Shown in pieces: positions 41,901 through 56,900 of a stretch of 64,000 nucleotides of DNA. The notes under the pieces are model-generated. The model was not told the DNA's origin, did no database searches, and saw nothing but the letters and a program-made list of their open reading frames with translations. The stretch's first letter is position 1; each line of letters begins with the position of its first letter. The stretch spans positions 35,713 through 99,712 of the forward strand of contig JAGVVZ010000004.1 of NCBI GenBank assembly GCA_018304545.1, read 5' to 3'. The translations under genes were made by a program, and so were the position numbers. This DNA comes from Candidatus Aenigmatarchaeota archaeon (GTDB lineage: Archaea > Aenigmatarchaeota > Aenigmatarchaeia > CG10238-14).

Positions 41901-44900
41901 GGTGTTTGATACGGTAGTTCAACTGCCGTATCAAATTCATCTTCTGGTAGGATTGATGATGATGTGACACTTGTATCTTCAAGTTGTTGGGACTGTGCAG
42001 CTATCGCAACTCCTGATTCAGTCAATTGTTGGGACAAATCGTCTTTTATAGATGTAATGACTACTTCTACATCTCCTAAAGCTTGTCTCTGTTCGCTTGT
42101 AATTGCACCGCCAATCAATTCGGCATGTTCCAGTAGATCTGAAGCTGTTAATAATGCTTGTTGTGCTACTTCAAGATCATTCTTTAAATCCGCTTCAGTC
42201 AATTCGATAGTTAATCCTGCCGTCTTATCCATAAGAGGATCTGCAGGATCATCTGCTATGAGTTTAGCTCCTTCTATATCTCCTTCTCGAAGTTTACCAT
42301 TTAAATCATTAAAGAAAGCAGGACAAGAACTACAGTGATCTGGAAATACTTCTGCTAATTTACCAACGGAATCTCTAAGTCTACCAAATTCTGGAGAACC
42401 TATAACGGTAATATCAACTTCGCTTACATCGTATTGCCTAACAGGTTCAAAATTCAAATGTTTTAACAACCATATTGTTCCGTCTGCCTCTGGTCTCTTC
42501 ATTATGAACGGATATAAATTGTTTGTTCCGCCACCGACACTTATGCCGCCTTTCCTATTCAGAAATTCTTCATCATTGCCACCTATTTGACCCTGATCGC
42601 CAACAGACAATATTTGAGACGGTTTGATTCCTAAGCGCTGGCTAAGGTCATTGATAGCAACGCCTTTATGCATATCTACTGGTCTAATTTCAAAACTGTC
42701 CTCACCTGTCTTTACTAGTTTATATTTGTTGTCTGATTCCGAATTTAATTTCTTTACTGCTTCTCTTAACGCTTTTGGATCATTACCTTCTTTAACTGTT
42801 AAAACAAATCTACTCTTATCTAGAAAGATTCTATCTATAAACGGCTGTTGGCCTATTTTATCCTCTATTTCTGTTCTCGATGTCTGACTAATTTCATAAT
42901 CATAGTACACCTCACCCGTCCCAACATTATATCCCTTTCCGCCGTTTCTTACATACACATGAAGATTATTCAATGCGTCTTGTCCCAAACCTCTGCTTGA
43001 TTTTATTAAATTCACAACCTCTTGCTCTCTCACTCCGCCAGTAACCAATGCAACATGAATGCCGTTGTTTAATTTCTGAACTATATCATTAATAATACCC
43101 TTTCTTATTTCTCTACCATCTGTTATAGTTCCATCTATATCCATTGCAATTGCTCCATATGTATTTCCTAAAACTTCATTCAACTTGCCTACATCTTCTA
43201 CACTGAAAGCATTAACTAGGAATATGCCTCTAGCACCGGGTTCCATATATACTGGCTGCGATAAAGTTACTTTTTGTGAAAAGGCTTGGGCTAAATAAGC
43301 AAGCTGTCTCGTTCTTGATGCGAAAAATTCTAATGGATAAGTTCTCGTGCTTTTTAGTGTTCCGTCAGCCTGTATAATAAAATTTTTATCTCCTTCGATA
43401 TATTTTCTAGTATAACTTACCACCAACCAAGATGGCTGATATCCGGACATTTTACCTGACATTGTTGGAGATAAGAATCCCTCTCCATTTATTTGCACGT
43501 CTATACCGCAATCTAAATATTTACAGCCAAACTTCAGCGATAGTGGTTGTGCATAATTGGCACCTACATCAACCAATATAACTGATTTCGAATCAGCAAA
43601 CTTAGATTTAAATCTTCCGACCATCTCTTCTATTTTTCCTCTAAAAACCTTGTTGCTTCGCATTTCCCTATTAAATAATTCTTCGTACGTTTTATCAAAA
43701 AATCTGTCCGCTTCTTCCTGGCTTACACCTTCTTTTACAACTTGATCAGCGGCTTCTTTGGCTTTCCTGCTAAATTCTTTTAATTTTTTATAGATCTGTC
43801 CATTTAATAATCCCTTTTCAGACCATACTTCAACATCATCTGTATGCGTAGCTTTTCTATTTCTTTCAATTTCGTCTTGTGTCAAGAATGAAAATCTGCT
43901 AGTGTAGTAAGGTCTTGCCATGATGTCGTCTGTAGAAGCAACATACGAAGTGTGCAAATATTCAGAATCTGTGCCTAAGAACACAACTGTTGAATCGGCA
44001 CTAACAGCTTGTGAATAAATCAATCTATACCATTCAGTTAAACTTGTTTTCCTATAACGTTCACCACTACTGAAAGCTGTAGTGGCTTCTTTATTGTAAT
44101 TAGTTAAATCAAAATTTTCGCCCGGATCTATCCCCAGTTCTTCTACACCTCTAAAGGCATTTAACATCAGGCCCCTTTCTCTTTCAGTTAATGAATCAAA
44201 TAGTCGAGGCAACTGTCTTACATATTCTTCATATTCATCCTGAGTCAACGCCTCAGGCGGTTTTTCATAGAACAGCTCAACAACACTTCTCGGCAATCCC
44301 TGAGATATCAAATTTTCCTCTATTGTTACAATCAATCTATTTGCGACAAATTTTAATTGATCTTCAAAGAATTGTTTCGCTTCAGATGAAACATCTTGAT
44401 CATCTTTTATTGAGTTATATTTTCTATTAAGATAATTATAGACGTCTACAAGCTCATCTGTGGCCTTGATATAACGTTGTTCAACAAAGTCTTTCGTGGC
44501 TTGTAAATTCAAACGCATGGAAGGATGTTCTTTGAATGCTTCCAAAGATGCCTGCACGACCATCGGATCGCTGCTTTCAAATCCTTGACTAAGGGTATGC
44601 CATGTTGAATCCCTGTCCAAAGTACTAGTCTTTAATTCCTGTAAAAGTTTATCTGATTTCAATAATTCCAAATGGGCTCTGTTGGCTTTCTCCCTTGTTG
44701 ATTCGTAAGGACTTTCCAATGCATGAGAAATCCTTAATGATACTTCATAAACATCGAAAGATTCAACATTATCAAGATAATAATGTGTGTATACTTCACT
44801 CAGTTGTATTGGCAGATAGCCCATTTCTATTAAAATATCAAATCTGGAATTTCTATCTGCAGATAGAAGTTTAGACATTTGATCAGCAGTTAATAAGCCA

Positions 44901-47900
44901 CTATATGCTGCTCTAATTTCTTCTGTATCTGAATCTGATAATATATTGATCAATAGTTGACGTGTTGCTTTTTTCCATTCATCCACAGGAACGCCGTGTA
45001 TTTCATCTCCGGATAGAAATCCTAAAAATCCCTTTTGTTTGTTATTAGACAAACTGTTAAGAATATCTCTTGCCTGATGAGCGGGAATTTCTATTTCTGG
45101 TGAGGTGTCTCTAAATTTAGCCGTTATTCTTCCGCTTTGTCTGTCAATATAAACTTGTGTGTTTCCTATCGTGTACGCGATTCTACCCTTATCTACTTTT
45201 AGCTTAGGCATTTCTCCTTCGGAGATCAGAGAGTCTATTTTTTGGGATAGTTCTAAGATAGTAATATCAATATCTAACTGCCTCAGAACTCCATTTACAC
45301 GATTCAACAGACTTTCTAGATCACTTCTTAATGAAACCAACCCATCTTTAGCATTCGACGATAAATCTTTTTGCAGAGCTATATTTATTTCATCTATTGC
45401 CTCTCTTATTGCTTCAGAAGCTTCTATGTACTGATCCTCTGTCCTATAAAGATCTGCTTCAGTTGTTTCAACTATTGCCTCTCCTGTTTGTTGCATGACT
45501 TGATTTTGCCTGATGTGACTATTTAACAATCTCTTTGCTGCGTCTATATTTTTTTTAGCTGTTTCTATATCTTCTGATCTGATTGCTTCTTTTGCTTTGT
45601 CCACATATTGTTTTATTGGTTGGACAAAATCTACTAAACATTGATCACAACCTTCAGACAATTGTCTATCGGGAGAAGAAGCAACTATTCCAAGATTTTT
45701 GATAGACTCGCCAACTGCTTCTGCAGGCAAATCTATATTACTTGGTGCTGGTTTAAAATTCAAATTATAAAGCAACCACAATGTCCCTTCTGCTTCTTTT
45801 ATGTCTCTTGTTACAAATGGGTATACGTTATTTGTGCCTTCACCAACGCTAAAACCTCCCTTTCTATTTAAGAATTTTTCATCATTCCCTCCAACTTGGC
45901 CTTGATCACCAACAGAGAGTATTTGGTCTTCTGAAACACCTAAACGTGAGGACAAATCTCCAATAGCTACAATTTTGTCAACAGATGACGGTTTTAATTC
46001 AAACCAATTTTTACCTACATTTATTAATTCAAATTCTTGGCCTGTTTCAGACTTCAATCTTTCTACAGCTTCCACGAGCCTATCTGTATTACTGTACGAT
46101 CCTCCACTATCGTCTTTTACATGGAAAATGAATCTGCTTTCATCAAAATGAAAACTATCAACAAAATCTTGAGAACCTATTTCGTTCTCTACAATCGTTC
46201 TTGCATACGTTTCTATTTTGTAATCATAGTACACTTCACCTGTACCAACATTGTACCCTTTAGCTCCATTCCTTTCATATACATGCAACCTATTCAAAGA
46301 TTCTGGGTTTAAACCCTCATTCGCCTTTATAAGACTTATAACAAGATTTTGTTTATAACCACCCGTAACTAACGCTACGTGAATGCCGTTGTTTAATTTT
46401 TGAACTATATTATCAACGACTCCTGCACTTATTTCCCCTTCAGAAGTAATTGTGCCATCTATATCAATCGCAATAACATTGTATGTGGCTGTTAATGCAT
46501 CTGTCAATTTACTCCTAGCATTATCATCACTCGTATCAATTTCAAATATATCTTCAGATTTCAGAACATGCGGAGACCATTCCCCTGATCTCATTTTGCT
46601 TTCTGCCTGACTTAATAAGGCCAATATTTTCATTCTTCCTTTATAAAAAACAAGAGGATAGGTATCTGAACTTCTATAGTTTACTCCTTTATCATCCGCA
46701 TATGGGTTGTATTCCTTTTCAGTTTCAACACCTGAATTAACATAACTTGTTTCTGTCCAACTTGGTTGATATACGCCCTTATGACCTTGTTTTGGTAATA
46801 TAACTCCAACAGTATTGAGTTCTACTCTAAAACCACAATCAAGAGCTTTGCACCCAAATTTCAGTAACAGCGGTTGAGCAAAATTCGACCCTACATCCAT
46901 TACAATAACAGCCTTGGAACCAGAAAACTTTGATTTAAATCTGTTAATTATCTCTACTACTTTCCCTCTAAAAACATCGTCTTCCATCGCTTCGCTAAAC
47001 ATTCTTTCATATGCTTCATCAAAGGCTTTGTCAGCATCGATTTGAGTTCCTCCAGAATTCAAAACCTGATCAGCTGCTGCTTTAGCTTCTTTTGACATGT
47101 CCTTTAATTTTTTGTAAACTACTCCATCTATATAGGGGGAGGTGGGGATAGGACCTTGCTCTTCCATCAATTCTGCTTTTAGTTCAGATGGTATTATTCC
47201 CCATTTTTCAACGTTACTAGTACCAGTTACTCTGATACTTCTATCAATTTCGCCCGGAGTTAAAAACGAGTAACGACCTATAGAAAACACTGCCGCCCTT
47301 TGACCTGCAATCAGCCCATATGTTGGTGCAATATATTGCGAATCGGTACCTAGAGCAACAACAGAAACTGGATCGCCTTCTTCCTTCGCTAGTTTATCAA
47401 CTTGTGAACTTACTGAATTGGTCCATATAAATAATCCTGCTCTCTCATTGGAAGCACGGTCCTCAGATGATATAGATATTTGAGCTGTATTATCATAATC
47501 TTTTAAATTAAATTCACCATAAGCGGGTTTAAGTTCAGATGATTTTAAAGCGTTTGCTATAGCCTCTCTGTCAGAAACAGGCAATTCATAATATGCCGCT
47601 GCTAATCCTTCCACATATTCTTCATACTGAGTTGAAGTGAGTACCTCGGGTGGTTTTTTGAAAAACGTGTCTATAACAGTTTGTGGTATTCCCTGGCTCT
47701 TTAAAATTACTTGTATTGTTGAAACAAGTCTATTAGTAACGTATTCTAACTGATTCTTGAAAAATTGTTTAACTTCTGGTGATATACTAGGATCTCCTGT
47801 TATATACGACGTATAATAAGGACTGTTGAAAAAATTATATACATCACTAAGTTCGTAAAGCGCTTTATTATATTCGCCACGAGCAAAATGCGTAGTTCCG

Positions 47901-50900
47901 TCTCTAAATGAATTGAAAATTGGGTGATCTTGCAATATTGATAAGGCTCTTTGTCTTGTAGATGAATATGGGCTTCTGAATCCATATTCAATTTCTTTCA
48001 TAGCCAACTGATCAAAATCTTCTGTGGAATATTTTCTATTTGATAAAATGTTTCCTAAAGAATGATGTATATATATTTCTCTTATTTCTATGGGTAAAAA
48101 TCCTAACTCTAGCAACGCATCGATCCTCGAAGCGGGATCTACTAATAGAAGTGTTTCCATTTGTGTGGATGTTAGTACATTTTCAAATATAGAAGTAATC
48201 TTTGCTTCATCACTTCTAGATAACATATTATTTAATCTGTCATCTATCGCATTCCTCCAAACTTCAGTTGATAAACCGTGTATATCATCAGCAGCGAGCC
48301 CTGTTGTACTATATAATTTAGATAAAACATCATGGGCATCATGGGCTGGAAGTTCGACTTCTGGTAAAATTTTAGATGGTTTAAATGTAATTACGCCACT
48401 TTCTCTATTAATAGAAATTATTATATCTCCTATTGTATACGTAATTCTATCTTCATCTACTCTTAGATCTACCTTCTTACCTTCAGAAACTAAAGAATCT
48501 ATTTGCTGAGATAGCTGCTCAATTTGAGCAGTTTTCTGCTGTTCTATTTTCTGATCTCTTAATATATTCAAACGTGTTGTTAAAATATCTTTTATTAATT
48601 TTATCGAATCTTCACGCTCTCTAACTAAAGAAAATGCTTCATCAAAATTATCTAAAGCTCGGGATAAAAATTCTTCAGTTTTTTCATTCCCAAATTCACT
48701 AGAAATTTGATCAACGATCATATTTATTGTATCAACACTTAATGGCACAGAACCATAAGGTGTTATACCCGTAGTAAAATCGGTTTTTGTTTTTCTTTCC
48801 CCAGGAGCGACTCTGGTTACATCTTCATTTATTACCGTTTCTTCAGATGTTTCCCTATCATATTCGCTGAATAGTACACTTCTTATAACATCCGCTTCGT
48901 TGCCCCTTTTAACTTTGGGCCCTAAATCAAAAATTATTGCTTCTCCTGTTTCAGTAATGCCAAAATTATTTAGTTTTGAGTCTACAACCAATAAACCAGA
49001 TTCTCCTGATCCTTTAGTTTTCGACCACAAATCAAGTTGAGCACTTATTATTGCACGATATAAGTTATTAAATGGTACATGTTCATCTGATTCAGATGAT
49101 ACTGAAAGGAAAACCTCTTGAGATGATAATGCAAGATAGACTTCTCTTGCCGTTTTACCTCTTACTCTTTCAACATAATACCCCGGTCTACCATCAATAT
49201 TTTCTAATTGAGTTGAATATACATGTGGTGTGGATCGTGCACCTGTCTGTTGAGCCTCACGCAATGCTTCAAATTGTTCTCTTGCAGTTTCTTCTCCTGT
49301 TCTAAAAACAACTTCAGCTATCTCAAAAGTATCTCCGTTTTCTAATTCTATTGCTTTAATAGTAACATCCTTTTCCCCACCAGATGTAGTAGAAACAGTT
49401 TTTATATTAATTACAGGGGGTGTCAACAAACCTTGAGATTGAAGACTCTCTATTACATCTGCCGGTATTCCTTCTACAGGCTTTTGTTCTCCTACGATTG
49501 TTGGAACAACTACATCATCACTGTTTTCCAAAATCATTCTAACTATGTCTTCGGGCTTAAATTTCGATCCTTTAAGATCAACTGCAACCGAGGCTCGGCC
49601 GTACCAACTCTCTCCGCTTCCCTGATTGAGAATAGATATTATTGGTTTGAGGTCATATGACGAAAATCGTTGATCTGGACTTGTATATTTAATACTAACT
49701 ACATACTTGCCTGTCTGTCTGTTATATTTCACAAGAATCGGTGCATCTGTAACGTAATTTCCTGCACTTTCAGCTAACCAGTCATAAATATCTGATGTGT
49801 CTAGTGGACCGTTGATATCAAGCACAGCGACTAGACCTGGACGTTCTCTAGCTAATTCTATTAGTCTTTCATCTCCGCCTAAATGTTCGACAACATATGT
49901 TTCGTCTACTATAACAGTTTGTTTTTGGGTATTTTCAAATACGCCTTTAACTCTGTTTAAATATGAATTATAGTAATCACTATACCCCTCTATATCATTC
50001 AAAACTCTAGGAAGTTCCTCAAGAATTCTGTCGTAAATTAGACCTATATCTCTGTGATCTAATTGTACCGGGTTTCTGCCTTCTTCTTTTAGTCTTGCTT
50101 TCTCTCTATTGATCATCTCAAGTATAATGAAACCTAATTTCTTTGCCTGTGTTGTTTCATCATTGCCATATAAAAGATAGTCCTGATCGTACTTTTCTAA
50201 TCCAAAAATCTCAAAGTCAGTAAACTTGTCTGAACGTTCAATCAATTCTCTATGAGTTTTAGCTAGTTCCTGATTTCTAAATGCAAAGAATGATAATAAT
50301 CCATCGGGATCAAGATTTTGAGCATTCGTCATAACAATTGCGTTTTCAAATCTAGAATCCTGACGTAAAGAATCCAAAACTTTCATGATTCTTGTGAAGG
50401 TTGGTTCTTCCACACCATCATCAAAAGCACCATGGTGATCAATAACGATTAACCAAGGATTATCCGCAAGTAATTTATCAGTTTCCTCCTTTGTTTTTCC
50501 AGCAAAAGGATTATTATCTACAAAAATAACTGGCCGACCGTTTCTTAATTTATCTAAAGTTTCAACATTCATATCGCCATTATGAAGTACCCAATCATTT
50601 ATGCCAGAATCAGATCTGTCAGAGATAGATCTGTAATCTCCTAACAGCCTATCATCTAACAATGGTATGGTTTTAAACGACACGTCTTCTCTTGCTTCAA
50701 TTTCTTCAGCAATATCTCTTACACTAGGTGTAACTTGTGTCCCGCTTTGAAGGAACGGGACGAAAGCCACAAATGACTTATCATGCTTGCCTAGACTATC
50801 AGCTAGAACCATAGCATATTCTCTTTGCGAGGAACCCCTTGTCATATGTCTGGCAAATTCTGTGAGAAGTGCTTCAGTTTCACTCTCTGCTACAGCTTCA

Positions 50901-53900
50901 TCTCCGGTTATAGATTTTACTAAACCAAAATATTGTTGGGCAATATAAACGGGATTAAGTGAAGCAACTAGTGACGCGTCTTCATCTGAAACAACAACTG
51001 TTTCTGGCTGAGTAACTTCTCCTAAAACTGCTGACAACTTCTCAGCTTCCTGCGCTTCTTTTTCTGCAATGTCTTCTACGGTTGTTACGATAGCATCTTT
51101 CTCTTGCTCACTCAATGTTCCAGGCACTATAGTAAATGCTATTGGAAGCGTGGATGTTATTTCGTTGACTTGCATTACTTCTTGTGATGTAACTACTCCA
51201 TCTTCTACCACTTCATAAACAACTGTCACTAGATTTTGCGCTGACTCTGCTTCCTGTTGTGCTGTAACCGCTAATGTTTGTGTTCTGCTATCTGAAAGAA
51301 CATCCTGTCCTGTCTGGACTATTGGAGTTGTTGTCATGCCTTCGAAAGATACTGCTGGCGTTGTATCAGGTTGACTAAAATCTGAAGGCTTCTGTGCTGA
51401 TAGTTGAGTATTGAATGCGTCTACCAGTTCTTTCGGGATGAACTGAGATACTTTTCCTTCTTTATCTGTAACTACATATCCCAATATATTATTACTCTTT
51501 CTGTCGATCACTACGCCTGTCGTTCCTGAAGGGAGATTAGCCATTGAAATTTCAGGACCACGAACAAAGAATGTTCCTAGATCTTTCAATGATTTTATTT
51601 CAACTTCACCGAGATTTTCAGCATTTGATACATCACCATTAAACGCTAGGTTGACTTGCTGATCTCCGAGATTAAAAACTGTCGAGAGAACATGAGCTTG
51701 GCTGGCAGTATCTTGACCGTTCTTTATATTAATATTGGCATTGTTAGAACTGTAAGATCCGCCTATACCGCTACCCAGTTCTAATGCTCCACCTGTGAAT
51801 GCAGAAGATATTCCGACTACAGCCTGTCTTTCTCCAAAGGTTTTCCAATCTTTATACAAAGCATCCCATTCTGTACAATCGCCGCTCTGGCATTTTTTCC
51901 AAGCAACAAATGACGTGCCTGATTCTTCTTCCAATATTTCTCCTAGGCTGGCACCAACCATTTTAGCACAAACGCCTTTGCAAGGTGTGCTTGCCAATAC
52001 TTGCTCAAAGACAGAACCACCAACGGTTTCTGCAAACGCTGTTTGGGCTGTTTCTATTGTTGGCGTATCTCTCCCGCTCACGGAATCTGCAACAAAATAT
52101 GTCAACTCACGGCTTGGCAAATTTAATATTATGTTTGCTCCTGTTCTAAATAAAATATTTCCACCTATTTTTATACCACCTGCTTCCAAGGCAGACGTTC
52201 CACCTATAACAGTACCTAATATTTTGCCTGTTGTGGTACCTGTTTGAACTAAAGCACCGCCGACACCTGCAGTTGCAGCTGAGATGATGATAAACTCAGC
52301 AGCGATTGCTATACCCTCTCCTGTAGCTGTGCCGACTTGCTCTCCAAAACTCGGACCTATATCAATAAACTCAGAACCTTTTACTCCAAAACTATAAGCA
52401 TTTATTAATTCTAAAGCGCTCAATCGTGCCTGCTGAGATGATATGTCGTCTTGTATAGGAACGGCATATTCAATTAACCCTTGAAATGGTAACCTCAAAC
52501 CGGCAAGGCCGGCTCCCAAAGGATCGTATTGCGTATTGGGATCATAAGTTGTCCAGTCTATCTCTGGCACCTTTATTTCAACGATTTCGCATTCTAATTC
52601 CAAGCCACACCATTCATAATTAGGATTGACTGTTGTATAGAGTGTACCGGGAGCTGTTGGATTGAGTATTCTATTTAATCCGTGATCTCTTAATTCATAA
52701 AGAACTATAAGATCATTGACGTATTGTTCATACTGTTTATTTTCTTCCATCCAATTCAATTTATCATCTACGGGAGAAGCATAAACATTTTGAGGACCAT
52801 ATCTTGTCCCTACAGTTCCTATTACTTCACGTTCAAATCGCTCTGCTTCATAATTTGCTCTAGCCAATAAGACTCTCTTCTCAGCCAGATCTATCGCTGA
52901 ATTAATATCCCAATGAGGTGAATACGCAATTTCTCTTCCGTTCATACATAAGGCAAAGGCTGCAGTATCATCGACAACACTCCTGCAATCCTTATCCACA
53001 GTTATGCATCTTCCTCCTCCAGAACAAAAGCCACCCATCCTACCGCTTCCAACTATAGCCGAGTTTCTTTGTATTGAACTGGAAAATCCAAATTCGCAGT
53101 CAGAACTTCCCTCGCAGTCTTTTCCTAAATCTATAGTAACCACGTCAACAGGATCTGGTTCGTCTGCCCAGTCTAATTTAAAATCTGGCAATTTGTCTCT
53201 TATGTTTGCAGCCATTTCGTTTATGCATTTCCCATAAGCCGATGTTCCATAAAACGTGTTTCCTAATAATTTATCACATTCCTTTTGGGCGGTTACGCTA
53301 ACGACCAGATCTTGCTGCTGGAAGTAAGGCGCTGCTTGAGCCCAGCACGGCGATCCACTATAATATTCTCGATATTGTTTTGTATTCTCGATATTACTGC
53401 AATAGTCTTCTGCCCTGTCTTTGATGCTTTCAAAACCGGATGGTCTCAGTATAACAGTATTTCCAATACTAAACTGTAAATCACCTACGCCATCACCATC
53501 CGTATCAACCATATAGAAAGTGCTTTTACGACCGCCGTCCAACTCATCCCTTTCGACCAATCTCACCCTGCCAGGAGGAAATGTCATATCTGGTTTACCA
53601 TCGCCGTTGCTGTCAAACTGATAACCTATTATTTCTGGGTTAGATGTAGAATCGCCTATAGTACTTTTGATCAGCGCTTCCGGAGGATACGTGGTTAAAT
53701 AAGATTTCATTCTATTAGTACAATCGGGCGGTGCATTACTCCCTAATTCTTTGCAATAGCTATCAGCTGTATTATACACTTGTGTGTAAAACAATGATCT
53801 ATCCACATAACATTTATTTTTTTCATCTCTATCATCAGGTGATGATCCACTAATACTTCCATCACAACTTTTTTTGGCTCTGTCTGCCGGATCTAAAAAA

Positions 53901-56900
53901 TTATCCGAATTTAATGACACGTCTCTGCCAAGTCCTGAGAAAGTTCCGCTAAGTAATTGTGATATCGGTTGTTGTTTTTCTAAATAAGTGCCAATCTTTG
54001 ATAAACAGTCTTTATCGGCAGTCAATCCAGCTAAATTGCATAGTTGTTGAGTATTGACGTCTTTCGCTTGATAGACTTCTAAAGCTCTCCAATAACAATC
54101 CTCATCGCTCTCCTCTCTGTATTTTTTCAGAGTTCTCTCCAAACTACCACAATACTCGCCTGCCTTCTGTTCAGGTGATTTATACTCGCTATCAGCAACA
54201 TCAGGCAAATTATAATAAAGTAATTTAATGTTAGCCTGCTGAGTTATTTCATCTATGCTTGTCCCTAAAGGTAGTTTTTCACGATCGCTCGTTGTCACAA
54301 GCCTATCTATAGGAATTTTTGAGCCATCAGAACCTACACAGTCACTGCCGCTGGCTTCATATGTAACCGTTTCACCGTCTACTTTTTCCTTATCCTCTCT
54401 CCCGCAAATATCATTCAATATATTTATCTGCTGGAAAATTGCTGTTCTCTGCTTATTACAATCCTGTTTTTGTTGAGTTGAACAACCTTGGCACGGTTCA
54501 AATCCTGTTCCCGTAGTAAATGGGACACAATCGTTTGCCCTGTATAAATTGAAATCAGTGGTGCCTGTGTAAAATATTTTAGATCCTGGCGAAATGGATT
54601 GATGGCAATCTGTTAATAAACTGTAACCGCCACCAGAACTCTGAACAACTACGTTTCCTTTACTTGCAAGCCCGCAAAAATCTTCAAAACTGAAATCTTC
54701 TGTCCAAGACAGTCCAGAAATACTTCCTCCGCCTGTCGTTTGAATGTATAAGAGACTGCCTTCATTAGTTGTAAGAAAACCTCTACAACTCTCACCACCT
54801 GAAATTCTTTTAACACCGCCTTCAGTGTTAACTCTCAAAGATCCTGAAGTACAAGCATTCTCAAAAACAGTGGCTTGTTCTATTATTTGATTACAGGCCT
54901 CTTGGTTTCCTGAAGAAGTTATTTTTTCTTTGTTATCAGTATTACTGCAAAAATCTAAATTTTCATAAAATGTTTCGAAATCTATATTCCCAAGATCTTG
55001 CGTCACTTGAGAAAGACCTGGTATGCCAGCTATACTTATCAGATCTTTTGGATCAATTAAATATAGAATGTTTTTGAAATAATTTTTTAATGAGGGATTA
55101 TTGTTAATGAACTCCAGACATTGTTTAGTTTGTCTGTTCACACCTATGAGACAGAAGTTTAATACATCTCTTCCTTCTTCAGATAGAGGAAGATCACCGC
55201 AATCTGCTTCTAAAAGTTCTGGTATATATCCTCCTCTGCCAGTGAATGTTCCTCTGCCAGTGAATCCTCCTCTGCATAATGATAATTGTTCTTGCAATTC
55301 CACGCATGCCTTTCTGGCACTATCACTAGCGCAACTGCATGAAGGCAATGTGCATGAATAATCTTTCCCGCATTCTAAGTCAAACAGATTTTTAGAACAA
55401 AATGTCTCTCTTTTATCCAAACAATCATTTTTGGCAGATTCGCTTGCGCAGTCGCATTCTGTTTTTGGATCACATGGATATTCTTTTTTACAATCAGTAC
55501 TCACCTTGCCTGTTGATTCTTGTGTCTCGCATGTGCTTTTGAATTCTCCTAAACATGCTCTCTGTTTTCCCAAGTTAACTGTAAATATTCCACAATCACA
55601 ATTAGGCGGCTCACATTTATCGGCATCTTTCAGGACATCTGATATGCCTTCATATTTAGGACATCCTTGTATACTAGCTTTGGAGTTGTCTTGAAGTTTT
55701 TGAGCGCAATTTTCCACTTTAAACATGCAAGATTTCTCATCTATATTATCATAGCAACCCTCGCAAAGATTCACTGGTGTACATACATTATCACATCCGG
55801 ACTGTGATGGGTTGTTATAACAATTCTTTGCGGTTTCAATTTCACATTTTGCTGTATCTTCAATCTTCCCACACTTGCAGTCAGGCGGTTTACAGTCAGT
55901 TATTGATACTATAGTTTTGATTGTAGATGTTGATTTAAATATTGCATTGCAAAAGCTTGGACTCTCTTGTTGTATGCATATATCATAAGTGTAAGTGGTT
56001 GTGGTTGTTTTGATTGTAGTGGTTGTATCGTATTCGCCCATTTTTATTAAATTACGGCATTCTTGTATAGAAAACCCATCTTTCATGCATCTGTCAAGGG
56101 CTGTTTCGGGTTTGGTTGTTGGAAAGTATATGGCTCTGCATAGAGACGGAGAGTCTCCTTCATCTACGCATTGCCTATAAGCATTTTCTCTGGATATTGT
56201 GGTTGATGTTAATAATGAATTAATCTGAGAAATTATGTTCACACATCCGCAATTGCCGGGCGAAGAAATAGCACAATACTGATTAGGTCCACATTTTCCA
56301 CCGCCGCAAGAAGATGACGTGCATGAAGATACGCAATCATATTCGCCTTCTCTATTAATAACTTGTCGCTCGCCAGGACCACAACCACCTATTACAGTCG
56401 TTGTAACAGGATTTGTGGTTGTTGGAAAGTATATGGCTCTGCATAGAGACGGAGAGTCTCCTTCATCTACGCATTGCCTATAAGCATTTTCTCTGGATAT
56501 TGTGGTTGATGTAGCTGTTTGTGTGGGGCTCTTTTCCACACCATTATGCACTAAAACACCACCTGCAAAGAAATTGCTCGGACCTTCTACATCAAAATTG
56601 TAAACTGTTATAGAGTCATCAACAAGAATTCTTTTTATACTTTTAACTGTTTCATAAGAAAGATTTTGTAATAATAATCTGTCGCCAATCTTAATCTCTT
56701 CTGCTGCTATCCATTTTCCATCAATATAGAACTGGTGTCTAGGAGTAACATTTATTTCGTTTATTATCAAATATTCTTTTTCTTTATTAATTATTGTTTT
56801 TTTAACCTTTGTTTCAATTATCTTACCACTTTGATTATCATAACCGTATACGACATCTCCCACTTTGATATCTTGAATATTTTTATTACCATTAGGTGTA

